From Podocnemis expansa (Eukaryota > Chordata > Testudines > Podocnemididae), in NCBI GenBank assembly GCA_007922195.1, contig ML682092.1, forward strand, positions 286,424 to 350,423: 64,000 bases of DNA, read 5' to 3'. This document shows, one piece after another, positions 21,060-33,109 of this stretch. How positions within the stretch are numbered: the stretch's first letter is position 1; each line of letters starts with the position of its first letter. Under the pieces are notes generated by a model that was given only the letters and a program-made list of their open reading frames with translations, was not told the DNA's origin and ran no database searches. Position numbers and translations under genes: made by a program.

Positions 21060-21238
21060 ATTGGTTGGCAACATGGCCCTGCCAGGGGGCTATGTTGCCA
21101 CACCTCCCGTCATGCCCCTCTCCTGAAGTGAAATAGCATGTCCAGACACAGGGCATGCTATTTCGCTTTGAGAGTTATTGTTATTTCAATTTGATATTTT
21201 GTCATTTCGAAATGACACGTTGTGTATGGACATAGCCC

Positions 21239-22110
21239 AAGTGAGGTCTCTCCACATGTACAATCCACATGCACTACTTTTGAAAAAACAAAGAAATAAG
21301 TTTATTAACTACATAAGATTTTAATTGAGTCTAAGAGTGATCTTCCTTGACTAAATATTTTTTTGTTAGATCAACAGAAATCCTGTGTCCCCCTGAAGGC
21401 TAATAAACCTTTTCAGGCATAAGCTTTCTCTTAGAAGAAAAAGGATCAGGTCCACTCAGGAGCAGAATGGATAGATGGTGTCTAATCAAAAATACTTGTT
21501 CCCCTCATACATTCAACCTAGCTGGAAGTAGCCACAAACCCACCTTGACCTGTATAAGTAAGCCTGCAATATAGGGTTCACAAGGCATGTATACTTTTGA
21601 ACACACTAAATACAATATACCTAATGCAAAAAGTCCATGCATAATACTACAGGTTACATTATGCCTAAATCCCTACATCATTTCACTATTCATGTAACCT
21701 GCATATTAAGGATAGATTGTACTTAATATACAGCATATAATTAATCCACCCTTGATTTTTGTTTACAAGTCATTTGATTACCAAATATAGTTCTGACCAA
21801 CAAGATGTTGGAGGCCCATTTGGCTTCTGATACTGTGCCTACATCATCTGTTTACCAGAGCAGTGCCTAATGGCTTTCTGGTAGAGCCATCACAATAGAA
21901 CTGTTCTCACTTAACAGTGTTTCTACTTAAATTTCCTTTCTTAGCTGTATGCCTGTGCTTTCTAGCTGAGTTCTTTGTTTACAATTTAGGGTCACAGCTT
22001 GCAATACAGGTTTGATATGTAATAGATTCAGTGGCCAGCTACTCAAATATAGCAACATAAACCTCCTACATTTTTGTGTGCTGCAACTCACTTCTTCAAA
22101 TGCATCCCAC
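21239..22110. other. AT-rich non-coding DNA
   Basis: No domain, terminal repeat or long frame recognised. Confidence 0.5.
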
Positions 22111-22114
22111 AAAA

Positions 22115-22205
22115 ACTTTTGCCTAGAGAAATTTATTAGTCTTTAAGGTGCTACAGGACTCATTGTTTTTGGTGTATATAGGCTAACACAGCTACCCCTC
22201 TGGAT
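22115..22205 (+). repeat. Tail of the inverted-repeat family seen at 14,283
   Basis: TTATTAGTCTTTAAGGTGCTA and GGCTAACACAGCTACCCCTC match the 3' portion of the family at 14,435-14,520 and 28,250-28,335. Confidence 0.65.
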
Positions 22206-22999
22206 TAAGTAAAGAAATTTGTCATAATCAAATAAAAGAAGGCCTTCTGTTAAGCAAAGATCACTACTGCATTCTGGGTTTCAGCTTATGACACAGGATG
22301 GTTGCCACATGTTTTGCAGCCAGACTCTCCCTCCATGTGGGTATGTGCCAGTCCTTGACATTGCTTGAGAGCCAAATTGCAGGACATAGAACTTAGACAG
22401 GGGGTGGGGGGGACTCTTTCTTTGAAAGAGTTTCAACAGCCCCTGGCATCAGGTATCATCTACATCTCACATTGGGTATTATTCCTTCCACTTGAGCCAA
22501 AGTGTTCACAGGTGCTTAGGCCAGTCCATTGCCCCTGTTAGTATGCCTCTACTGGGTGTGGAAACACAGCACTGTGTTTGTCTGCATCTATTCGAGAGAC
22601 ACACATTTGTATATATGAAACATGAGACCATAACAGTAGTGTTCAGTATGTCATGAATGTGACACTCTCTGGCTTTAAGGAAACATTATTATTATTTTTC
22701 ATATTAAAAATATTTCATATTTACAATAATCCATATGTAATATGCCATGTTTGGTACCAATGGAAAGGCTGTAATTGGCTACAGATGATTCTGTGGTTTA
22801 TAGGAAGGTGTCATATCTGTATTAGAAGCTAGGAATATGTTTGTTCTATTTGTCTTTCAAGTCATTTGATTCTAGGACATTCTCCAGACTGGATGTCTAG
22901 AAACCATTGTCTCCTTAATGGCCCATTAAGGAAGCCCCCAGATATAGTGGGCCCAGGGAGAAACCTGTTAAGCCAGTAGGACATGCCTGTAAGGTGTTC

Positions 23000-23650
23000 A
23001 CAGCACTCAACCCACCTGGAGGGCACCCCCTGCTGCTCTTATTGAGGAATTACTCACATGGTCCCCTCCAGAGGGTCTGTGCTCCACCTCTTGCAATGAG
23101 AGACTCTGCTCCTTGAGCCCCCCCTTGGGTCTTAGCCCTCTGGCCAAACCCATTAGTCCACAACTTCTGGGATACAGTCTAGCTGATCTCCCTTCTGGCT
23201 ACTAGCTACTAGCCAATGGCCTGCCAGCCTGTGCTGCTCCTGGCACCTGTGCCACTTCTGGCATGCTGGGGAGAAGGGGAGTGGCCTGTGCCTGTCCTCT
23301 TTCCCAGGCCCCAGCCCAGGGACCCTAAACGCCTCAAGTCACTCCTGGGCTTCTTCCCCACACTCCCACTCATACTAAGTCTTGTGCTGTCAGACTCCAG
23401 CCATCTGGCTCCTTGGTTCCGGACCACTGTTCCAGCCACTGCTGCAGTCTGCCCTTCAGGATTCCTGTCTCCTGGACAGCTCCTAGTGCCAGCTCCCACT
23501 TGGAGCTTTCTGAGGTGCTGGCTCACTCAGCCAACCTGCTAGAAAAAGTGCCCTCTCCTTGCAGCTCACACAGCAGACTGAGATGCTAGCTTTGCTGCAC
23601 TTATTTTATACCAGCAGCCTGCTCTCTGATTGGCTTCCACACACACTCCC
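23000..23650 (-). repeat. Insert in copy 2, possible antisense LTR
   Basis: A C-rich segment separates two parts of the copy 2 repeat. TATTTTATACCAG near 23,603, read on the minus strand, gives a TATA-like TATAAAATA. This suggests a minus-strand LTR. Ends were not defined. Confidence 0.3.
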
Positions 23651-24214
23651 CTTTTAACTCAGGGTGTGCCATATCAGAGCAACCACTGCTACAGTGTCCA
23701 TCTGATGCAACTCCATTTTGATTTGCAAAAACTACACACAGCATGGGGAATTCCAGAGGTGATAAAAAGCAGCAGCCCCATCTCCATTTTGTCCTAAGTC
23801 TCCAGTCTGAAACTAACACCCATCACTGGAACTATTCCTCTGCAACTGTACAAAGGACTAAGGCCCACCCAGCTTCTGGGTGTCTAGATGAGGAATTGGA
23901 TTAACCTGCAAATTCCAAATTCTTCTATAGACTGGCTTTATATGGACTTTAAATCATTGTATGTATGTGATTCACTTTGAATCTTTGATGTCACTCATTT
24001 TTTGTTTCTTTCCTTTTTGTAGTAAATCTTTAGTTTTAATTATTAAAGGATTTAGTTGGCAGCATGGTATTTTGGGTAAGATCCAAGCCTATATTGTTCT
24101 GTGTAGAGTGGCTGACCCTTTGGAGTGAAGAGAACCTATTTCTTTAAGAGACCCAGTGGAGGTGAGGACCAGAGGAGCTGATGTACAATAAAGGGGAATG
24201 TTTCTGTTCGGTTA

Positions 24215-25778
24215 TTGTAAAAGAGACAGATGGGCACTTGTATATAAGGAGGCAAGATGGCCTCCCCCAACAACAAACAGGCAGGGCTGCTCCACCCTTC
24301 CAGGGGTGGAGCTAAATGTGACCTGTCCATCAGACAAGAGACAAGGGGGCGGGCCAGGAAGAATAAGAGGCAAACCATGGAGCTCAGTCAAGGCTTGGCA
24401 GCTGAAGGAGAAGGAGCCCCCTGTGTTCTCTTCACAGGCTCAGCTGGAGACTGGCCCAGTGGAGAATCTGCCAGCACCGTGGGGACCAGATGGCCACGTG
24501 GACATACTAGTGGAGCCCTGATGGAAGGCCTGGCCTATCGAGAACCCTCTGGCACCCTGGGTACCAGGCACCTGCCTAAATGGGTCGGCAGAACCCCAAC
24601 GGAAGGCCTGGCCCACCAGAAGCTTGGCTGCAACCTGGTGGAGCTGTCAGCACTGGAACCACTGGGGTAGTCCCCCCTGGAGATGACTTGGTCGAGTATC
24701 AAAAGCTCCACAGCCCAGCACCTAGCCCCAACCTAGCGGTGGCACCCGTCTACCCTTTCATCACCACCGATCTAGAGGAGCTTCCCCTGGCGAGTGATGA
24801 TGACACCGGGGAAGCTGGCTGTGACCTAGAGGAACTCCCTTGGCAGAGGACATACCTGGCCTGCTGGCCCTCCTGGATCCTGACAACCATCGAATGGAGG
24901 GCGATAATCTACCCTGGGGGTGCTACCCAGAAGAACTCAAGAAAGAGCAGGTACCTCGGGCCCTAAATGAGGGTGGGAGATGGGGTAGTGAAGACCCTGG
25001 TGTCCAGGAGACAGACATGGGGGAGGAGCCAGCATGTTGTGGGTCAGACCCTGCTGGTCTGCTCCCAAATGCGGCAGCCCCGGAACAAGGTTTGGGGGAG
25101 GAACAGGACCCTTATGCGGTGGAGGCCGATCCCAGGGCCTCACCGGAGTGTTGCAGTTTGGACTCCGCCGGCTCCCTACCCAGAATAGTGACACAGGAAT
25201 CGGGCGTAGATGGGGAACAGGAACCCTGCCTGGGAGAGGCTGACTCCAAGATCATACAGGCGTGTTGCAGTTCGGACCCTGCCAGCTCCCTTTGCAAAGT
25301 GGAGGCCCTGGAGCTGGGTGTGGGCCAGGAACTGGAACCCTATATGGGGTAGGTTGACTCAGGGCCTGTACTGGTGTGTTGCAGTTGGGACCTTGCCAAC
25401 CAGGTCCCACACGAACTGATGCCAGGTCAGGACCTGGGCTGAGACACAATGGAGTTGGGTCTGGCAGCAGCCACCCACCTCCCCGCTTCCTGCTTGAATC
25501 AGGAAGCTCTTCTTTCCCCACCCTTAGAATTTCACTCTTTTTGTTTTCATAGGACTAATGTGTCTTGTCTGCCTGGCCCCTCTGCAGGGCCAAGGACAGT
25601 AACTGTTTCTGTCTCACCTCAAGGGGGCAGAGACAATCACCTCTGTCCGCCTATTCCAAACTAGGGTCCGGAACATTAGCCGCCACCCCCCGAGGGACAT
25701 GGTGGCGGAGAAAGACCTATTGACAGGATCCCCATAAGGAGGCAAGGGCACTTAGCCCACGGGTGCCTGGCCTATAAT
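24215..25778 (+). other. Insert in copy 2 containing a 114-bp tandem array
   Basis: Comparison with copy 3 shows extra DNA between GTTCGGTTATTG (24,205) and ATTATGCTTTG (25,776). TAAGGAGGCAAG occurs near each end (24,246 and 25,735). Inside are partly open frames rich in Gly, Glu and Pro, without a domain I recognise. It may be part of an LTR element, but I could not show termini. Confidence 0.4.
25035..25425 (+). repeat. 114-bp tandem repeat in an open frame
   Basis: TGTTGYRG starts at 25,035, 25,149, 25,263 and 25,377, a spacing of exactly 114 bp each time. Because 114 is divisible by three, the open frame 24,840-25,352 repeats a 38-residue acidic unit that begins with a Cys-Cys pair and contains GxEQEP-like segments. 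The last unit has stops. No known protein family is recognised, so coding is unproven. Confidence 0.75.
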
Positions 25779-25941
25779 TATGCTTTGTGAAGACTGTTGT
25801 GGGGAATCAGAAGCATGTTTTGTTGCTGACCAGGAGACTGGTTTAAGTACCACCCATCAGTGCTTTGGGGGTTTGCCTCCTGGTTTTGAAGCTTGACCTG
25901 ATTTTTGCACATTCAGGGGTTACCTCAGGAAGCTCGGATCA

Positions 25942-27100
25942 CAATGAACATTCCAAAAATACTTGACACCTGACACGACACACTTTGCATTGGAATACAC
26001 AGTTACACTCTAAGGGTGAGCATGAAGGATACACAGATCACAGCACAAGTGTGTACCCAGAGTGCAGCATTCCATAGTGTTGTTGCTGGTTTATGCCTCT
26101 AGTTCCTCCTGGTCTTTCTGTAGTCCCTGCCATCAGTTCCCTGAACCTAGCAAACCTCCCCCTATTCTTGAAGGACTACTTTGGAGGCTGTGATAGTGAC
26201 TTTATCCTTTTGGGTGTTGGCCTACACTCCTAGCACACCCTCGAATAGGAAATATTTCCCCAGGAACTGCCTAGAGGACATAAAGCTCATAGTGCAGGGC
26301 CAGGTGGAGGCTAGTTTATAGTCCAAGATGGGAAAAAATATGAAGAAGAGGTTTATTTGATATGACTTTTTTCCTATCAAATATTGTTGGCTGGCATCAC
26401 TTGTATACCCGCCCCCCTTCCGTCCTCATTCTCTATCAGTAAATCTGAGAATGACTTTCCTGTATGTGACTCAGGAGTTGTCAGACTAAGTGGCCTTCAG
26501 TTCCCTGGGTGACTCTATTTCCACTGTTTGAATATTGCCCATTAACTCTTGGCTGCTTTCCTGGAATGTCCCCAGTGTTCCAGGCTGGGCTCACTGCTGG
26601 AGGCAGTTTTTGCAGTAGGTGAAGCAGGTGCTGCTTAGGGCCCTGAGTAGTAAGGGCCCATCCCCAACTCAGTGGACAGCAGAAGCAGTTGCCTGCTTTG
26701 CCTACCCCCAAAACTGTGTCTGGTGGTCAGCAGCCGGAGAGCTCTGAGTCATGGCAGGCACAGACAGCCTGGGAGGGGGTGTGTGGAGGTTGGCCACAGG
26801 AAGTTGGGGCTGCAGAGGGGATGGCGCCCCTGGTGGGAGGCTCAGAGGGTTTCATGGACACCAATGCAAGCCAGGACTGGTGGTGGGGAACTGGGGCTGA
26901 AGGAGGGAGTTGAGTACTCCTGACAGGGAGCCACAGGTCCAGGGGGAGGGCCCTATAGGGGGACCCATAATGGGCCTTCTCCTATGGCCCCAGAGAGCCT
27001 AAGGTCACCTCTGTTAACAGCTCAGGTGTGTGAGGGAAGCAGAAACATCCTGCAATCGTGTTCAGAGGAAATGTGCTTGGAGTCCCCTTCTGTTGTGGAG
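25942..27100. other. No gene recognised
   Basis: Non-coding sequence. Positions 26,600-26,650 resemble 13,305-13,350, so a dispersed repeat of unknown type is present. Confidence 0.4.
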
Positions 27101-27811
27101 CAATGTTCCCTCTAAGAGGCGCTGGCAGCTGANNNNNNNNNNNNNNNNNNNNNNNNNNNNNNNNNNNNNNNNNNNNNNNNNNNNNNNNNNNNNNNNNNNN
27201 NNNNNNNNNNNNNNNNNNNNNNNNNNNNNNNNNNNNNNNNNNNNNNNNNNNNNNNNNNNNNNNNNNNNNNNNNNNNNNNNNNNNNNNNNNNNNNNNNNNN
27301 NNNNNNNNNNNNNNNNNNNNNNNNNNNNNNNNNNNNNNNNNNNNNNNNNNNNNNNNNNNNNNNNNNNNNNNNNNNNNNNNNNNNNNNNNNNNNNNNNNNN
27401 NNNNNNNNNNNNNNNNNNNNNNNNNNNNNNNNNNNNNNNNNNNNNNNNNNNNNNNNNNNNNNNNNNNNNNNNNNNNNNNNNNNNNNNNNNNNNNNNNNNN
27501 NNNNNNNNNNNNNNNNNNNNNNNNNNNNNNNNGGGCCCGCTCCCCACCGCTCCCACAAACTTACCTCGTGGCTGGAGCCGGATGGCCCAGCCACAGCTCC
27601 TGGGGCAGAGAAGCTCTACGGAGCATGCCCAGATTTTCTGGGCATGCTCCATTAGAGCTTCTCTGGGCGGGAGTTTTCAAAACTCCCTGCTCCACAGGAG
27701 CTCTATGGAGGGCCTTTGGCTGCTGGCAGTGCGCTGCCAGCAGCCTTCCCTGCGCTGGCGGCTGTGGCGGGCTGTGCTGCAGCATGCCAGTGCAGCTTAG
27801 AGGGAACATTG
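27101..27811. mobile_element. hAT-type element with 8-bp duplication, contains gap
   Basis: Termini CAATGTTCCCTCTAAG and CTTAGAGGGAACATTG are inverted repeats. A perfect 8-bp duplication TTGTGGAG flanks them (27,093-27,100 and 27,812-27,819). Most of the left interior is the gap 27,133-27,532. The right interior is GC-rich and contains a hairpin (GGAGCATGCCCAG, loop ATTTT, inverted arm) at 27,620-27,650, flanked by AGAAGCTCTA and TAGAGCTTCT. The termini are shared with the MITE at 19,773. Confidence 0.85.
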
Positions 27812-28189
27812 TTGTGGAGTATGACTCTGCCATGATGGTGTCTGCCCCAATCCATCCCAGCTGTCAACACTGCAGTGTAGCCAGGTCCCAAATCCAGCCT
27901 CCGAAGGTTTCTGTATGTGATGGATTGTGATGCTGTCTGGGTCTAGGGGACTGTTTATGATCATTTTTCATATAGCTGAAATTGAATTAATATGCAAATT
28001 AAATTATGTGAAAGCAGGGCTGAATCGTGACTATGGATTCTTTTCACATTATAACAGGTCATTTGACTTCACCCTCCCTCTGTAAGCTGTTTCCTAAAGT
28101 TTGAATCCTTACAAATGCTCTGATTCGCTGTTGCAGTATGACCTGATCCCATGTCTTACACTCCCCTGCATTTATTTTCATCCAGTTCC

Positions 28190-28335
28190 GTAAATTCTCC
28201 CTCTTCAAAACATCTGACAAAGTGGGATATTCTCCCATGAAAGCTCATGCAATAAATAAATCTGTCAGTCTTTAAGTGCCACAGAACTCCTTGCTTTTTT
28301 TGCTTTACTAGACTAACACAGCTGCCCTTTGGAAC
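28190..28335 (+). repeat. Single copy of the 14,283 inverted-repeat family
   Basis: CTGACAAAGTGGGATATTCTC, ATGAAAGCTCATGCAATAAA and GTCAGTCTTTAAGTGCCACA follow the same order as 14,398-14,470. It ends CTAACACAGCTGCCCTTTGG. Confidence 0.75.
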
Positions 28336-29280
28336 TTTTTCATATTAATATTTCATATTTGCAATAATCCATATGATCACATGTTTCGTGTCTATAGAAA
28401 GGCTATAATCTGCTAAGAATGATTGTATGGTTTGTATGTAGGTATCATGCCTGTATTAGAGATTAGAAATCTGTGTGTTCCAAGTTGTTTGAGCTGAGGC
28501 AATCCCAGACTGGGCATCTGCAAACTATTGTCATAATGATGGCCCATCAAGAGGGTCTCCCAGCTACAGTGGGCCCAAAAGGAAATCTGTTTGACCAGTT
28601 ACCCAGACTGACCATGTGGCCCACCTCCATTTGATCTGGCAAGGACTCTGAGATAAAAGGCAGGGGACCCCCCTCCATTTTCTCTTTAGTCTTCAGTCTT
28701 CAGCCTGTCTGCAACCAACACCCTCCTCTGGAACTATTCTTCTGGGACTGAACAAAGGAATGAGACCCATCCAGCTGCTGCTGCTGGGTGCACACCACAG
28801 AAATGGAACTAATCTGTAAACTACAGGATCTTCAAGGATTTGCTTTCTATGAACGCTTAATCATTTGTATGTATGTGATTCACTTTGACCCTTTAACATC
28901 TCTCATATTTTTTGTTTTCCTTTTATATTAAACCTTTAGTTGTAGTTACTAAAGGATTGGCTGGCAGCGTGGTACTTTGGGTAAGATCCAAGCCTATATT
29001 GTTCTGGGTGGTGTGGCTGGCCCTTTGGGGTCAGGAGAACCTATTTATTAGAGACCCAGTGGCCAGGGGGGCGATAGGAGCTGACGTGCATAAAGGGGTC
29101 TGCTTCTATTTTGCTATGCTTGGTGATGACCAGATTGGGGAATCAGAAGCATGTTTTGTTGCTGCCTGGGAGACTGGTTTAAGTACCACCCGTCAGTGGT
29201 TTGGGGGTTTGGCCCCTGGCTTTGCAGCTTGCCCTGATTTTGGCACATTCAGAAGGTTATCCAAGGAGGCCCAGGTCACA
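28335..29280 (+). repeat. LTR-like dispersed repeat, copy 3
   Basis: This is the longest uninterrupted copy. It matches 22,690-22,998, 23,700-24,215 and 25,778-25,941 (copy 2) and 1-525 (copy 1). The element may begin further upstream (27,913-28,060), with the 28,190 repeat inserted into it. Confidence 0.65.
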
Positions 29281-29619
29281 CGGATTATCACGGGACTCAT
29301 GAGCTCTGTACTCCTCTCAGCACAGCCAGCCAGGACAAAAGAGCTTTGGCAGAGGTCTGTCATCCCTAGGGTCTCTCCACACCCCCAAAGTCACCTCCAT
29401 CTGACCCCTGAGGTTTTTATCACTTCTGATCCATCAGGAACTTCCCTGTGGAAGTCCCACTTACAGAGTTCCAGAGCATTCCTCCATGCCTCTGCAGTCA
29501 GTGTGATTATCAGCTAGTGTTGAAGTCAGAAGGTTTTATTCGTTCTCAGGATTATGGAATAAAAAGTCTTTGCTAGCAGCTAATTAGAAATTAGAGCAGT
29601 GGCCACATGGGGAACCCTA

Positions 29620-30040
29620 TTCTTCGTGCTTCCTCTCGATTGGCCCCATGATGAACTGCCCTCTTCCCTCAGCCAACAGCCAGACACATACCCTAACTCT
29701 CCCAGTCCTTTGTCTCCTTCCTGGCCTAGACAGCCACTCCTTTGGTCTCCACCGTGTTACAACTCATTGGAGTAATGCAGGGTGCCCTTTCCAGGTCTAT
29801 CTACATGTGGCTGTGGAAGATCCACCCCATCTCTAGTCTTCTGTGTAATGATCACATCCCCAGTTTCCATCACTGATACACATGTGGAGAAAAAGAACTA
29901 CACATACAGCACCCAAAGAAAACCCCACAAATTTTTCCACTTCATCATACCTCCTCAGACAATGCTGCGTGGACCCTTGAACTCAGTTTTTCCAGGCCTG
30001 CTGATTTCAATAGGCTTAGCCCTACTTGATCTTATTTAGC
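29620..30040. repeat. LTR-like repeat family 2, copy 1
   Basis: The order CACTCCTTTGGTCTCC, GTTACAACTC, TTTCCAGGTCTA, AATGATCACA, CATCACTGATACACATG is repeated with divergence at 31,640-32,075 and 33,110-33,490. Confidence 0.5.
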
Positions 30041-31639
30041 TTCCTTCATAGCTACTAATGCACTGGAAAGGAGTTTCCCTTCTTTAAGTGAGGCCAACCT
30101 TTCATTCTGCATCTTTCCAAATGCATGGTGGGGATGAAGTAGAACACACCAATTGGAAAAACAAATTAACAAAAACACACCCTGATATTTAGATGGTATG
30201 TAGATATTTAACTGTATCTTTCTCAGGAGAAACATGACAGCAACAACTGATGGTTTAAGTCAGTGAAGCAGACAGAAGAGTGATTGTATCTGTGTCTATG
30301 GACTAACTGCAGGTCTCAGGCCTGACAATACTAACCTACACATGGACACTCGGCTGGGGTCCCAGGCCACATCTCTGGGAACAGCTTGGCCTGGAGCTCC
30401 AGCCATCTGTGGGGATCCCAGCCCTGGTGCCCAGCTGCTGCAGCTAGGCCCACTGCAGAGAGGCTGCCTTGCCTCAGACTCTTGGCTGCTCCCTACTTTG
30501 GAAGTGCTACAGCAGGTGGTGAAGAGGACAGCTACGTGGGTGTCCCCAGTTCCAGAGAGAAGTGGCTGACAGCAGCCCCAGGAGGAGAGCAGCCCCACAT
30601 CCTGGTGGGGAGAGAAGCAGCTTGTGGCCAGTCCAGGAGGTAGATGTACCTGGCCTTCCTGCACAGGAAGAGACCAGCACCTGGAGCCGGTGCAGAGGAT
30701 GTAGAGGAGTGCCAAAAAGAGGTGGAGGTGGCCCATGTCTCAGCTGGCCTGGCAGGACCAAGCACAGTAGCAGAGCCGGGTGAAACATCTTTGCGGCCTC
30801 TTGTGCTGAAAGGCTGGTCCTTAGGAGACCAGCCTTATAGGTCAACAGGGGGGCATCATTCTGCCTGCTCCATGCAAATCTCCCTATAGCAGGAGATGAG
30901 GGATCCCTGCTCCATCAGCAACACCAGCAGCTCAGCCTGCTCGCACAGGAACAACAGCAGCTCCCCAGAGGCTTCTTGGAGTAGGAACAATGAGTGCTCC
31001 TCCCTCACAGGTGAGCAGAGCCTGGGGCATGGTGAGGAGGAAGGGCCAGCCACAGCCAGTGCTCTGCTGCAAACTTGGAGTTATTAGGGGATCCCAGCCC
31101 ATGGGGCTGGCCTGAGTCATGTGATGCAGCAGGAGTTGCACAACTGCCCCGTGCAGCAGGGCATGGGAAGAGAAAGAGGGTCCCTTGTGCTCTTAGGGCA
31201 GCATCTCCCAATGAGGCCAGGGAAGTGTGGGACCTTCTGTACAAGGGGACCTGGGGCTGCAGAGTTTCTAGAAGGGACTGTGTGGAGCCCATGCATGGGC
31301 AGAGGTTCATTAAACCTACTGTCTACCATACCCCACCCTTACCCTTCCTTCTCCCAGCAGCAGCAGGAATCAGCGTCTCTCTTTCTTTCCCTGACGCAGA
31401 GACCCTCAGCAACCAGCTAGAGGGTAAAGGTCTGGTCCCAGAAGAGGATTTGGCTGCAGAAGAAGAGGTCAATGAGGATGACGATGACAACAACGATCTC
31501 ACCATGGAGGAGACCAACCAGAGGAATGTCATGGAGTATCTGCAGGCTGGCCACATGGTATGACTATTGCCCAGTAGAGTGGCAAATCAGTCCCTCCTGC
31601 CCTTATCCTGTACCAGTTCCATATCTGGGGCTAGTTCCA
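30041..31639. other. No gene recognised
   Basis: Several open frames exist (for example 30,296-30,736 minus and 31,075-31,563 plus, the latter ending in an acidic Asp/Glu-rich run). None shows a domain I can name. Decayed transposon coding sequence is possible. Confidence 0.35.
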
Positions 31640-32075
31640 GACAATCCACAGTGCCTAATGGGAACATTCTAAGGGCTCCCTCCCTGCCAGTCCCTAACAG
31701 GGGCCTGGCCTCTTCCCCCAGCCACCTCCGGAGTCAGCTCCTTGCCCATCCCCAGCTCTTTGTCTTCTTACCAGACAAGGTGGCCACTCCTCTTGGTCTC
31801 CCCTTGCCCCAGACTGTTACAACTGGGTGGGCCAGGATGGGGTTCTGGCCAAGTCTGCATACCTGTGATTGGTGGAGGCTCATCTACTCTCCAGTAATCT
31901 CTGGAATGATCTCACACACAGGTCGCATCACAGAAATAAGTGAGTTACACATGAGGGTCCTGAGGCACTTACACCACTCAGAACAAACCTTCAGAATATC
32001 TCTACTTTATCATACTCTCACACAATCCAGGGTCACCTCACTCCACAAGCCCCACCTCAGTTCCTGACACTGTCT
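31640..32075. repeat. LTR-like repeat family 2, copy 2
   Basis: CCACTCCTCTTGGTCTCC, TGTTACAACTGGG and GATCTCACACACAGGTCGCA correspond to the landmarks listed for 29,620-30,040. Confidence 0.5.
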
Positions 32076-33109
32076 GTGCTAGACCAGGCTCTGGGTACCT
32101 CTTTTTTTTTTTTTCAGGGGGAAAGGGGGGGCAGGATTTCAGCATTCCCTGGCAAAAATGAATCCAGGATCCAGGTGAACTAGCCCACAGGGTCTCTGGC
32201 TTACAGGTTGTCTCTGTCCTCTCCCCTTCCTGGGGTTCAGAAGGGGGTGAAGTAAATCCTGTTGCTGTGCACCATCCTCCACGTGTTTTGATGCACAGAA
32301 GACAGGGCAAAACACTGTGGCGTGCACTGGCTTCAAAGTGGCTGTGACGGAGAGGATCCCAGTGAGTGAGACATGCCTTCAGGTGGCTGAAGAGAAAGAG
32401 GTAGACCTAGAAGGAGAAGGGGGTTGCCTGGCCCTGTGATGGACCCTATCAGGTTTCACCCCCAGGTCCTCTCTGCTCACTGGTGATGATGACTCTGCCA
32501 CAGTGGATTCTGCCTCAGTGCAGCCTGGGCCTCCATCCTCCAGTACAGCCAGCTCCAGATTCAGCCTCAGAGGACCCAAGCCCTGCTCTGCTTGGAACTT
32601 ACTCCTCTTGAAGGGTTCTGGGAAATTCCTCCACAGCCCAGAGGCTCAGCACCCCCCCCCCCCAGGTCAGAAGGGATTCTCTGCCCCTATGGAAGTCAGA
32701 AGGCAGAGGTATCACTGTTGTTGAACCCACAGAACTCATGCCCTGCATGTCCCTGTGCTGCCCCTGCCCTGTGAGCCAGTGGGGGGAGGGAGGCACTGGC
32801 TGGCAGAACAGAAGCTGGAGCTGGCTATGGGCTACCTGCCACTGGCTGGCAGTGCAATGGCAGGAGATGGATCTGGGCAAAGGGCTGCCTGCTACTAGCC
32901 AGCAGTGGCAGGAGCTAGATTCAGCTCCAGGCTGCCGACTGGCCAGTCAAGCCCACCTGCCACCGGATGGCAGTGCAGCAGCAGGACCCAGATTGGGCTC
33001 CTGGCCCATATCATTCCTGGCCAGGCCCCAACCATTATTTTAGGGCATCAACACCCCACTCAGAAGGGTTTACTAACTCTGAGTCACGGCGTAGAAAGGT
33101 GTGGTTAGC
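32076..33109. other. No gene recognised
   Basis: Non-coding, with diverged CTGGCTGGCAGTGCAATGGCA-like short repeats around 32,780-32,970. No domain seen. Confidence 0.4.

Larger units (their letters stand above)
18980..21238. mobile_element. Harbinger-like non-autonomous derivative, hairpin-rich
   Basis: The right end is TATGGACATAGCCC, whose reverse complement GGGCTATGTCCATA matches the terminus of the Harbinger element at 46,351 (GGCTATGTCC). The left end, near TCTGTGTCCGCACAAGG, is more diverged. Both ends share the TTATTTC/GAAATAA-rich subterminal sequence and the CACCCTGGGAGGAA motif with 46,351-50,313. No transposase frame is found. Several hairpins and a nested hAT MITE lie inside. 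The target duplication is unclear. Confidence 0.6.
22690..25941 (+). repeat. LTR-like dispersed repeat, copy 2, interrupted twice
   Basis: Segments 22,690-22,998, 23,700-24,215 and 25,778-25,941 are collinear with copy 3 (28,335-29,280). Shared landmarks include CAATAATCCATATG, GGCCCATTAAGGAAGCCCC and GTAAGATCCAAGCCTATATT. The gaps at about 23,000-23,650 and 24,215-25,778 hold unrelated inserts. Confidence 0.65.

Noticed and set aside
24840..25352. Host gene with Cys-rich repeats
   Set aside because: No exon boundaries or recognised family, and the array sits in an insert within a dispersed repeat; kept as a repeat and a finding only.
25035..25425. CRISPR-like array
   Set aside because: Units are contiguous 114-bp repeats without spacers, in a vertebrate genome.
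27030..27800. Long open frames through the N gap
   Set aside because: They are open only because the gap bases translate to unknown residues.
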